Positions 1-5,706 of a stretch of 5,706 nucleotides of DNA are shown here, piece by piece. The DNA is from JBEHYA01 sp048498415 (GTDB lineage Bacteria > Pseudomonadota > Alphaproteobacteria > UBA9219 > RGZA01). The DNA lies in the NCBI GenBank assembly GCA_048498415.1, contig JBEHYA010000105.1:1-5706 (forward strand), in the 5' to 3' direction. A program made the position numbers and the translations under genes. The notes beneath the pieces were generated by a model, which worked only from the letters and a program-made list of their open reading frames with translations, had not been told where the DNA came from and ran no database searches. Each line of letters opens with the position of its first letter. Position 1 is the stretch's first letter.

Positions 1-33
1 CGCGAATACGAGCGCGGTCGCCGTCAAAGCCGA

Positions 34-2496
34 TCAGTTCCAGTTCGTGAATGCCACGACCTTGGCGGCAAAGGCTTCCAGATCCTGCTCGCTAAGCGTT
101 TTGCCGCGTGGTTGCAGGCGCACTTCAATGGCAATCGACTTATGCCCTTCCGCCACGCCCTTGCCTTCATAGAGGTCAAACACCCGCACATCGGCTATAA
201 GCGCTTTATCCGCCCCGCGAATGGCTTTTACCAGCTTGTCGGCCTCCACATCATGGGCCACCACAAACGCGAAATCGCGGGTGAGCGGCATCAGCTCGGG
301 CAAATCCGCCAGCGGCTTGGCCGGGCCGGTCTCACGCGCGGCGGGAATGGCATCCAGATAAATCTCGAACGCTGCCACGGGGCCTTCCAGATCCACCTTC
401 TGCAAAATGCTGGGGTGCACTTCGCCAAACGCCGCCAGCACCACCGGGCCTAAACGCAGTACGCCCGAACGGCCGGGATGGTAATAGCCGGGCGCATCGG
501 GCGTGGCCTGCAGGCTGGCGCTGGGTGCACGCAAAGCTTCCAGCACCGCCAGCACGTCGGCCTTGGCATCATATAAATCGGGCGGGCGCTGCTTACCCGT
601 CCACTGGCGCGGGCTCGCCACGCCGGCGCGGATGCCGGTTGCAACCATCTTCTGGTCTTCCGGCTTGGCCGAGAGATAAATGGGGCCCAGTTCAAACAGC
701 GCCGCATCGGGGAACCCGCGGGCGGCATTGCGCTGCGCCGCCTGCAACAAATTGGGGAGAATGCTGGGGCGCATAACATCCAGATCGTTACTAATCGGGT
801 TCACCAGCCGTACGGCATCTTTGCCTTGCGCAAAACTGGAAGCCAGCTGCCCCGGCATGAACGACCACGTGACCGCTTCCATCAGCCCGCGCGCGGCCAG
901 CTGCCGACGTGCGGTGGAGGCGCGCTTCTGTTCAACTGTGAACGCCGGCACCGTGAGCGTGCTGGAGCGCGGCAAGGATACTGGCGGAATATTCTCAAAG
1001 CCCTTGATGCGTAAAATCTCTTCCACGCAATCGGCCGCGCCCACCATATCCGGGCGGTAGGTAGGTAGCGTGACCGTGAAGTAACCGTCATCCCCGCGAA
1101 GGCGGGGATCCACGGCAGGCCCCGCAGGCAGATTTTTGTCGGATGGCTTATCGTGGATGCCCGCCTTCGCGGGCATGACGTCGACATGGCAGCCAATCGC
1201 CTCAAGTAAAGCCTTCTGCTCGTCCACCGGCACATCCAGCCCGCCCAGCGTTTTGCAGCGTGTGAAAGGCAGCGTGACTTTGCGGGTCGCATTCGGCTGC
1301 TGGCCGGCAATCACCAGTTCGCTCGCTTCGCCGCCGCATAGTTCCAAAATCATTTGCGTGGCCATTTCCGCGCCATCAATCATCGCCGCAGGGTCCACGC
1401 CGCGCTCAAAGCGGTAACGCGCATCGGAAAGCACATTCAGCTTCCGCCCCGTCAGCGTGGTGCGGCTCGCATCAAAAAACGCGCATTCCAGAAACACGTT
1501 TTTGGTGGTCTCGGAACAACCCGTGGCTTCGCCGCCCATGATGCCGGCAATGGCTTCCGCATGATCGTTATCCGCGATCACCGTCATGGTCTCATCCAGC
1601 GTGTATTCCTTGCCGTTCAGCGCCATGATTTTTTCGTTCGCTTTAGCAAAACGCGCCTGAATATCGCCCTTCACCTTATCCGCATCGAACACGTGCAAGG
1701 GCCGGCCCTGATCGAAGGTGATAAAATTGGTGATATCCACCAGCGCCGAGATGGGCCGCAGGCCAATCGCGGTTAAATACTTTTGCAACCACGCCGGTGA
1801 CGGCTTGTTGGTCACGTTTTTAAAGTAACGCCCCACAAAATACGGGCACGCATTCTTGGCGGCCTCGGGCAAATTCAGTTTCACGTTAATCGGGCTTTTG
1901 AACGCGCCTTTAACGGCGGGAATTTTCTGCGCTTTCAGCGTGCCCATGCCCGCTGCCGCTAAATCGCGCGCAATACCGCGCACGCTCGTGCAATCCGGCC
2001 GGTTGGGGGTGAGCTTCACTTCAAACACCGGGTCGGCCAGCCCCGCATAATCGGCGTATTTCATGCCCAGCGGCGCATCGGCGGGCAGTTCGATGATGCC
2101 GTCATGCTCGTCGCTCAGCTGCAATTCGCGCTTGGAGCACAGCATGCCGCGCGATTCCACATCGCGGATTTTTGAAATTTTCAGATCAACGCCCGTGCCC
2201 GGCACATGCGTGCCCGGCGGCGCGAACACGCCTTTAATGCCGGCGCGGCAATTCGGCGCGCCGCAGACCACCTGTACGTCGCCGCCTGCTGTCTCCACAA
2301 TCGCCACCTTCAGCCGATCCGCGTTCGGGTGCTTCTCGGCGCTTTTGACATACGCAACCGTAAACGCCCCCAGCTTCTCCGCGGGATCGGCGAGGCTTTC
2401 CACTTCCAGCCCCAGCCAGGTCAGCTTGTCGGCGATCTCAGAAGCGCTATGCGTGGTCTCAAGGTGGCGTTTCAGCCAGGAAAAGGTAAATTTCAT
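34..2496 (-). CDS. pheT: Phenylalanyl-tRNA synthetase beta subunit, with an in-frame repeat-derived insertion
   Basis: Beta subunit of the cytoplasmic alpha2beta2 PheRS; with PheS it attaches phenylalanine to tRNA-Phe, and its B3/B4 module edits mischarged Tyr-tRNA-Phe. The 820-residue protein has the full bacterial architecture: N-terminal B1 (starts MKFTFSWLK), EMAP-type tRNA-binding OB fold at about 40-150 (HPNADRLKV, VCGAPN), B1 second half (KLTPNRPDC, 161-169), B3/B4 editing domain at about 215-390 (VDITNF at 253, RPLHVFDADK, SDARYRFERGVDP at 357-369), B5 at about 405-505, the inactive synthetase-like B6/B7 core (NPISNDLDVMRPSILPNLL, 566-584), and a C-terminal FDX-ACB anticodon-binding domain from about 733 (TRDFAFVV, YEGKGVAEGHKS). 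Residues 441-471 come from a palindromic repeat. I chose the second Met: an upstream ATG at 2535 would add 13 residues lacking family character. The Shine-Dalgarno signal is weak (GGGGTGGGG, rather far upstream). pheT is separated from pheS by an opposite-strand gene, so it probably has its own promoter. Confidence 0.97.
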   Translation of the reverse strand: MKFTFSWLKRHLETTHSASEIADKLTWLGLEVESLADPAEKLGAFTVAYVKSAEKHPNADRLKVAIVETAGGDVQVVCGAPNCRAGIKGVFAPPGTHVPGTGVDLKISKIRDVESRGMLCSKRELQLSDEHDGIIELPADAPLGMKYADYAGLADPVFEVKLTPNRPDCTSVRGIARDLAAAGMGTLKAQKIPAVKGAFKSPINVKLNLPEAAKNACPYFVGRYFKNVTNKPSPAWLQKYLTAIGLRPISALVDITNFITFDQGRPLHVFDADKVKGDIQARFAKANEKIMALNGKEYTLDETMTVIADNDHAEAIAGIMGGEATGCSETTKNVFLECAFFDASRTTLTGRKLNVLSDARYRFERGVDPAAMIDGAEMATQMILELCGGEASELVIAGQQPNATRKVTLPFTRCKTLGGLDVPVDEQKALLEAIGCHVDVMPAKAGIHDKPSDKNLPAGPAVDPRLRGDDGYFTVTLPTYRPDMVGAADCVEEILRIKGFENIPPVSLPRSSTLTVPAFTVEQKRASTARRQLAARGLMEAVTWSFMPGQLASSFAQGKDAVRLVNPISNDLDVMRPSILPNLLQAAQRNAARGFPDAALFELGPIYLSAKPEDQKMVATGIRAGVASPRQWTGKQRPPDLYDAKADVLAVLEALRAPSASLQATPDAPGYYHPGRSGVLRLGPVVLAAFGEVHPSILQKVDLEGPVAAFEIYLDAIPAARETGPAKPLADLPELMPLTRDFAFVVAHDVEADKLVKAIRGADKALIADVRVFDLYEGKGVAEGHKSIAIEVRLQPRGKTLSEQDLEAFAAKVVAFTNWN
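1086..1180. repeat. Palindromic repeat element inserted in frame in pheT
   Basis: Two 29-nt arms (1086-1114 and 1152-1180) form an inverted repeat with 27 of 29 positions matching, around a 37-nt spacer. Each arm also contains its own perfect stem-loop: 8-bp stem with loop GAAG at 1090-1109 (ATCCCCGC/GCGGGGAT), and 8-bp stem with loop CTTC at 1157-1176 (ATGCCCGC/GCGGGCAT). In the pheT frame it reads MPAKAGIH, a variable middle, then DPRLRGDDG. From memory, peptides of this type recur at random-looking places in proteobacterial proteomes, as expected for a dispersed nucleotide repeat that is sometimes translated. The arm layout (short block, 8-nt core, inverted block) resembles Neisseria dRS3-type repeats, and the in-gene location resembles Rickettsia palindromic elements; neither identity is proven here. 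There is no transposase, so any mobility would need help in trans. Confidence 0.85.
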
Positions 2497-2604
2497 GGGC
2501 TTAAATTGCCCCACCCCACACAAAATGTCCACCACTCGTGCAGCGCTTTAACCATTCAAAATGGGGTGTTTTGGTTTCAAACGCGCCCGCCTATTATGCC
2601 CGCC
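2497..2604. promoter_or_regulatory. Divergent intergenic region between pheT and the unknown gene
   Basis: This 108-bp AT-richer stretch must hold the start signals of the plus-strand gene, and probably of pheT, because pheT has no co-directional neighbour immediately upstream. Candidate elements are weak. On the plus strand, TTGGTT (2571-2576) and TATTAT (2592-2597) are 15 bp apart, which would start RNA about at the ATG at 2605. On the minus strand, TTGAAA (complement of 2575-2580) and TTGAAT (complement of 2554-2559) are 15 bp apart, upstream of pheT; CATAAT (complement of 2594-2599) is a better -10 match but has no well-spaced -35. I see no clear operator or riboswitch fold. Confidence 0.35.
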
Positions 2605-4107
2605 ATGGCCAAACCCAGCCCGCAACAGATCGGGGAAGAAGCGGAAAAATACCTGTCGTATTTTTCTCCCCAAAATGATGAGGCGCGTGAATACGCCCTC
2701 CTGCTCATCGGCCGTTTGCTCGCCGCCGATCCTTCGCCCGATCATCGCTACATGCCCGACCTCCTTCGCTGGTCACGGCACTTCACGCGTCTCAACCGGC
2801 CCTATGATCTCCCCAAGGCCATCGCCACCCATTACCGCCTGTATCCCGATGCGCCGCAACAGGTGCCGGAAGGTCAGCTCTCAACCGATTTCGGCCCCCG
2901 GTTGCTGCGCGGCTACCGCACCGTGCCTGATTTTTGCTTCGTGATGGAACGCGATGCAGTGCAGGATCGCCACCGGCTGTTCCTGCGCAAAGGCCGCGCC
3001 GCAAAGCGCGATGCCGCTTGGCTGGCCCAGGGCGTGAAAAAAGTAGCCGCCGTAGAAGGTGCGCGGCTTTATCGCATCGGGGCGGATATGGATCCCTCCC
3101 TTGCCATCGGCGCGCGCGAGGCTTATCTGCCGCGCGAAACATACGCCGAAATTCCTTTTTATGTGCTTGAACAGGATAACGGCGCCCGCTTCATCCTGCA
3201 GGATGCAACGGCACAGAACGAACGCGGCGGTGATGTTGATCTTGCCGCACTTCTCCGCGCGCATCCTTTTGTCGCGGATTATATGCGGCCCCATTATGTG
3301 GCGCTGGCAACCGAACAGAACGTCAGGCCCGGCACGCTTTCCCGGCTGCATGCGCTTGGCACGGCTTTCCCTTCCTGGCCCATGCCGCCACTGGCCGCCG
3401 CCATGGGCGAAGCGGTTGCCCGTAAAATGGAAGAGCGCTGCCTTGAACAGGAAAACGATCGCAATCGTTATTCCTCCCCCATGTTCTGGGGCAAAGCCGA
3501 TCTGATCCGCGCGCTGCGCACCGTCCCGGGCGCGGAAGACCATGTGCCGGGCGAACTGGTGCAACGCTATTTCCGCAATATTCTGGCCTCCCGCAGCTAT
3601 GGCGAAGCCGTCATTCTGCTTACCCAGATCGCCAGCATCCCCCGTTTCCGCGCCGCGATTGCGGCCCCCGATATCGCGCCGGTCTATGCGGGCCTCTCAC
3701 GTGCCCACAACTATGCCGCGCGCGAAGAAATGCTGGCGGGACTTGTGTGTCTGGTCGCCGATAATCCCCTCTGGCGCAGCGGCGCGGAAATTAAATATGT
3801 GCCCAAGGCCATCGAACAACTCTCACTCTTCCAGCGCCAGCCCGGCTTCAAACGTGCGCTGCGCACCCGCGCCAATCAAGCCGATCCCGCATGGGGGCAG
3901 GTGCGCCGTCTGCTTTTGGTCGCAAGCCATGATGAACAATGGCACAACGCGGTCGCCGAAGCCTGCACCCGCCCGCCGGTCGGCCGTGTCGATAACTTAC
4001 GCAAATCCTATGAGATCGATACGCTGTTCGACCGCTTCACCCGCGACGGCGTCAAACGCCCGTTCGGGGATTACAAGAACGATCTCCGCGAAGGCCTGGC
4101 GCTTTAA
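2605..4107 (+). CDS. Hypothetical protein of 500 residues, unrecognised family
   Basis: I do not recognise this protein. It appears soluble and cytoplasmic: no signal peptide, no hydrophobic segment long enough to span a membrane, no metal-binding Cys/His cluster, no Walker or other nucleotide-binding motif that I can see. The N-terminal part (about 1-80) is helical and rich in charged and aromatic residues (EEAEKYLSYF, MPDLLRWSRHF). Residues about 105-235 alternate short strand-like and charged stretches (VPDFCFVMERD, EIPFYVLEQDNGARFILQD). From about 260 to the end it looks mostly alpha-helical, with an Arg/Lys-rich tail. Codon use and base composition resemble its neighbours and the frame is open throughout, so it is very likely a real gene. 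The start is uncertain: ATG at 2605 (MAKPSPQQ) or at 2596 (three codons longer); neither has a Shine-Dalgarno sequence. It lies opposite to and between pheS and pheT, which gives no functional hint by itself. Confidence 0.8.
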   Translation: MAKPSPQQIGEEAEKYLSYFSPQNDEAREYALLLIGRLLAADPSPDHRYMPDLLRWSRHFTRLNRPYDLPKAIATHYRLYPDAPQQVPEGQLSTDFGPRLLRGYRTVPDFCFVMERDAVQDRHRLFLRKGRAAKRDAAWLAQGVKKVAAVEGARLYRIGADMDPSLAIGAREAYLPRETYAEIPFYVLEQDNGARFILQDATAQNERGGDVDLAALLRAHPFVADYMRPHYVALATEQNVRPGTLSRLHALGTAFPSWPMPPLAAAMGEAVARKMEERCLEQENDRNRYSSPMFWGKADLIRALRTVPGAEDHVPGELVQRYFRNILASRSYGEAVILLTQIASIPRFRAAIAAPDIAPVYAGLSRAHNYAAREEMLAGLVCLVADNPLWRSGAEIKYVPKAIEQLSLFQRQPGFKRALRTRANQADPAWGQVRRLLLVASHDEQWHNAVAEACTRPPVGRVDNLRKSYEIDTLFDRFTRDGVKRPFGDYKNDLREGLAL

Positions 4108-4115
4108 ATCCCCAG

Positions 4116-5186
4116 CTAAATTCCCCGCGCCATATTCGGAATATCCAGCGCCGTGAACCCATAGTGTTTCAGCCAGCGCATATCCGCTTCGAAGAAGGTG
4201 CGTAAGTCCGGGATGCCGTATTTCAGCATGGCGAGCCGCTCCACGCCCATCCCGAACGCGAAGCCCTGATATTTGGTGCTGTCGATGCCGCAGTTCTCGA
4301 GCACTTTTGGGTTCACCATGCCGCAGCCCATGATCTCCAGCCAGTCATTCCCATCGCCAATTTTGAGTTCGCCGTTTTTGCGGCTGCAACCAATATCCAC
4401 TTCCGCACTGGGTTCCGTGAACGGGAAATAGCTCGGGCGAAAACGCATGCGTAAATCCGGCACGCGGAAGAAGGCGCGCAGAAAATCCGTGAGGCAGCCT
4501 TTCAGATGGCCCATATGCGTGGTCTCGTCGATGATGAGGCCTTCCATCTGGTGGAACATCGGCGTGTGGGTTTGATCATAATCCACGCGGAAGGTGCGGC
4601 CGGGCGCCACAATGCGGATGGGCGGCTTTTGTTTAAGCATGGTGCGCACCTGCACCGGGCTGGTTTGCGTGCGTAAAACCGGGGGTTCCTGGCCCGCTTC
4701 ACCCGGCAGATAAAACGTATCCTGCATCTGGCGCGCGGGGTGATCGGGCGGCATGTTAAGCGCCGTGAAGTTATAAAAATCGGTCTCGATATCCGGGCCT
4801 TCCGCCAGGGCAAAGCCCATATCGGCGAACAGCGTCACCATTTCCTCAATGGTCTGTGTGATGGGATGAATGACGCCTTTATTCTCGGCACGCACGGGCA
4901 GCGTGATATCCGCCTTCTCGCTCGCCAGCTTCGCATCCAGCGCCGCGCCCGCCAGCTGCGCCTTGCGCGCATCGATCGCTGCCGTAAGCACATCCTTGAC
5001 CACATTGATCTCGGCGCCGAAGCTTTTGCGTTCTTCGGCGGGCAGCGTGCCGAGGGTTTTTAAAAGCTCGGTGACGCGGCCTTTTTTGCCCAAGGCCGCC
5101 ACGCGCACATCTTCCAGCACGGCGATATCATTCGCGGCATTGATCTGCTGTTCAAATTCGGCTTTAAGCGCGGCAAGATTGGTCAT
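4116..5186 (-). CDS. pheS: Phenylalanyl-tRNA synthetase alpha subunit
   Basis: Catalytic alpha subunit of PheRS, a class II synthetase that forms Phe-AMP and transfers Phe to tRNA-Phe. The 356-residue length is close to normal (E. coli about 327) with a slightly longer C-terminus. Residues 1-90 form the N-terminal coiled coil that contacts tRNA. The catalytic domain follows: HPITQT at 107, motif 1 region DHPARQMQDTFYLP (148-161), motif 2 APGRTFRVDYDQTHTPMFHQ (194-213), RPSYFPFTEPSAEVD (250-264), WLEIMGCGMV (282-291) and motif 3 GFAFGMGVERLAML (308-321). The Ala in GFAFGMG is the position equivalent to E. coli Ala294 in the Phe pocket, so normal specificity is expected. The tail HYGFTALDIP looks alphaproteobacterial. 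The ATG is preceded by AAGAG six bases upstream. Its stop is 8 bp from the stop of the convergent unknown gene. Confidence 0.98.
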   Translation of the reverse strand: MTNLAALKAEFEQQINAANDIAVLEDVRVAALGKKGRVTELLKTLGTLPAEERKSFGAEINVVKDVLTAAIDARKAQLAGAALDAKLASEKADITLPVRAENKGVIHPITQTIEEMVTLFADMGFALAEGPDIETDFYNFTALNMPPDHPARQMQDTFYLPGEAGQEPPVLRTQTSPVQVRTMLKQKPPIRIVAPGRTFRVDYDQTHTPMFHQMEGLIIDETTHMGHLKGCLTDFLRAFFRVPDLRMRFRPSYFPFTEPSAEVDIGCSRKNGELKIGDGNDWLEIMGCGMVNPKVLENCGIDSTKYQGFAFGMGVERLAMLKYGIPDLRTFFEADMRWLKHYGFTALDIPNMARGI

Positions 5187-5248
5187 ACGAAACTCTTAAA
5201 AAGAACAACGCCCAGTATAATGAAATACTGGGCGTTGAAAACGGTCAT
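5183..5248 (-). CDS. Possible 21-residue Phe-containing leader peptide upstream of pheS
   Basis: An ATG at 5248 opens a 21-codon frame starting MTVFNAQYF and ending LFKSFV, with Phe at positions 4, 9, 17 and 20. Its TGA overlaps the pheS start as ATGA, a typical translational-coupling junction, and it runs through the whole terminator-like hairpin. By position it matches the E. coli PheM leader peptide between rplT and pheS, which controls pheST by attenuation. Against this: no Shine-Dalgarno sequence precedes the ATG, the Phe codons are spread out and not in a run, and I find no strong alternative antiterminator stem (only a 5-bp GCGTT/AACGC pairing). Part of the Phe content follows simply from the T-rich tract. 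This is a hypothesis, not an established gene. Confidence 0.25.
   Translation of the reverse strand: MTVFNAQYFIILGVVLFKSFV
5193..5197 (-). promoter_or_regulatory. Candidate ribosome-binding site of pheS
   Basis: On the minus strand AAGAG lies six bases before the pheS ATG. It directly abuts the T-run of the upstream hairpin, so folding of the hairpin and ribosome access could influence each other. Confidence 0.45.
5198..5236 (-). terminator. Intrinsic terminator or attenuator between rplT and pheS
   Basis: A perfect 11-bp inverted repeat (AACGCCCAGTA / TACTGGGCGTT, 5207-5236) encloses an 8-nt loop. On the minus strand it is followed by GTTCTTTTT, which gives a classical Rho-independent terminator for transcription coming from rplT. 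The T-run is on the minus-strand side only, so it does not act as a terminator for plus-strand transcripts. The T-run ends 11 nt before the pheS ATG, so it may be an attenuator and not a simple operon end. Confidence 0.85.
5214..5241 (-). promoter_or_regulatory. Candidate sigma70-like promoter inside the rplT-pheS hairpin
   Basis: On the minus strand, TTTTCA (complement of 5236-5241, four of six matches to TTGACA) and TATACT (complement of 5214-5219, five of six matches to TATAAT) are separated by 16 bp. RNA would start near 5207, beyond both hairpin arms, so such a transcript would escape the terminator and reach pheS with a leader of about 20 nt. The AT-rich loop could produce this match by chance. 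Confidence 0.25.
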
Positions 5249-5267
5249 TCAAAAACGAAGAAACGCT

Positions 5268-5663
5268 TTAGGCGGCTTTCTTCTGCGCAGCCTTGGCGGC
5301 CGGCTTGTTCTTGATGGCATCCGACGCCTTGCCCGCAATCGCTTTAAACTGCTCCGGCGCGGCAATCGCGATTTCCGACAGCATTTTGCGATTGAGCTGG
5401 ACACCGGCCAGTTTCAGGCCGTTGATCAAACGGCCATAGGTCAGGCCATGCAGGCGGGCGGCCGCATTGATACGGGTGATCCAGAGCTTGCGGAACACGC
5501 GCTTGCGATTTCTACGGTCGCGATACGCATAGCGCAGCGCTTTTTCAACTTTTTCCAGCGCCACGCGGAAGCACTTGTGGCCGCGGCCGCGGTAGCCTTT
5601 CGCGAGTTGCAGAATTTTTTTGTGGCGTGCATGCGTGGTGACGCCGCGTTTGGTACGAGCCAT
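5268..5663 (-). CDS. rplT: 50S ribosomal protein L20
   Basis: L20 binds 23S rRNA early in assembly of the large ribosomal subunit. The 131-residue protein shows the whole family pattern: MARTKRGVTTHARHKKILQLAKGYRGR at the N-terminus (the long basic helix that threads into rRNA), ALRYAYRDRRNRKR in the middle, and the globular part with LWITRINAAARLHGLTYG, INGLKLAGVQLNRKMLSEIA. It is about 10-15 residues longer than the usual 115-120 because of a low-complexity Ala/Lys tail (NKPAAKAAQKKAA), a common kind of extension. The start is firm: GAGGAG lies seven bases upstream. It follows a probable rpmI by 22 nt and precedes pheS by 81 bp containing a terminator-like hairpin. In E. coli, L20 represses its own operon by binding the rpmI leader; that region is outside this window. 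Confidence 0.98.
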   Translation of the reverse strand: MARTKRGVTTHARHKKILQLAKGYRGRGHKCFRVALEKVEKALRYAYRDRRNRKRVFRKLWITRINAAARLHGLTYGRLINGLKLAGVQLNRKMLSEIAIAAPEQFKAIAGKASDAIKNKPAAKAAQKKAA

Positions 5664-5670
5664 GGGAGAT

Positions 5671-5676
5671 CTCCTC
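5671..5676 (-). promoter_or_regulatory. Ribosome-binding site of rplT
   Basis: GAGGAG on the minus strand, seven bases before the rplT ATG, is the strongest Shine-Dalgarno sequence in the window. It contrasts with the weak signals before pheT and the unknown gene. Confidence 0.8.
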
Positions 5677-5685
5677 TAATCCGGT

Positions 5686-5706
5686 TTATTCGTTGCGCAG
5701 GTAATG
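5686..5706 (-). CDS. rpmI: Possible 3' end of rpmI (ribosomal protein L35), partial
   Basis: Six codons (HYLRNE) and a TAA stop are visible on the minus strand before the window ends, 22 nt upstream of rplT. rpmI almost always precedes rplT at about this spacing, so the call rests mainly on gene order. The six residues alone do not identify L35, and a second frame with a TAG (ending TNKPD) is also possible. Confidence 0.35.
   Translation of the reverse strand, partial: HYLRNE

Noticed and set aside
1..69. A minus-strand frame running past the pheT stop that reads protein-like (GIHELELIGFDGDRARIR).
   Set aside because: It has no ATG, GTG or TTG start and overlaps the pheT C-terminus; only 33 bases lie beyond the pheT stop, so it cannot be told from chance.
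1136..1417. Plus-strand frame encoding WMPAFAGMT inside pheT.
   Set aside because: It is the opposite-strand reading of the palindromic repeat followed by antisense pheT, not a gene; the same PAFAGMT string appears in another minus-strand frame because the repeat is symmetrical.
2206..2604. A 5' extension of the plus-strand unknown gene up to an ATG at 2206.
   Set aside because: The extra 133 codons lie opposite pheT coding sequence and have the look of an antisense shadow; the natural starts are 2596 or 2605.
4081..4096. CCGCGAAGGC resembling the core of the pheT repeat near the end of the unknown gene.
   Set aside because: The flanking bases do not form the hairpin and the second arm is absent; chance similarity.
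4133..4145. Short palindrome ATATTCGGAATAT near the pheS 3' end.
   Set aside because: Only 6 bp per arm with a 1-nt centre and no T-run; it lies within pheS coding sequence and does not look like a terminator.
5216..5221. Perfect TATAAT on the plus strand in the hairpin loop.
   Set aside because: No -35-like hexamer at 16-18 bp upstream and no plus-strand gene follows; it is explained by the terminator's AT-rich loop.

Overview
The window carries a ribosomal-protein / phenylalanyl-tRNA synthetase locus from a GC-rich bacterium, most probably an alphaproteobacterium. That placement is an inference. It rests on the rpmI?-rplT-pheS-pheT gene order, the PheS C-terminus (HYGF..LDIP), and a dispersed palindromic repeat whose translation (MPAKAGIH...DPRLRGDDG) is familiar from proteobacterial genomes.

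Layout from the right edge leftwards, on the minus strand: a possible tail of rpmI (ribosomal protein L35), rplT (L20), an 81-bp gap with a strong intrinsic-terminator hairpin that ends just before the pheS ribosome-binding region, then pheS (alpha subunit of PheRS). Next is a plus-strand gene for a 500-residue protein I do not recognise (2605-4107). Then, again on the minus strand, comes pheT (beta subunit of PheRS, 34-2496). The unknown gene is convergent with pheS (8 bp between stops) and divergent from pheT (108 bp between starts). It therefore splits the usual pheS-pheT operon, although both halves keep the same orientation.

PheS and PheT should assemble as the alpha2beta2 enzyme that charges tRNA-Phe, and L20 (with L35) belongs to the large ribosomal subunit, so three of the four clear genes are core translation genes. 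Three points deserve attention. (1) A 95-bp palindromic repeat is embedded in frame in pheT and adds about 31 residues to a hairpin turn of the B5 domain. (2) The terminator-like hairpin lies so close to pheS that pheS expression must come either from read-through (attenuation) or from a promoter inside the hairpin. A 21-codon Phe-containing ORF overlaps the hairpin and ends in an ATGA overlap with pheS. (3) An unknown oppositely oriented gene lies between pheS and pheT.

I see no tRNA or rRNA gene, no CRISPR array, no transposase and no phage gene. Positions 1-33, downstream of pheT, are too short to interpret.
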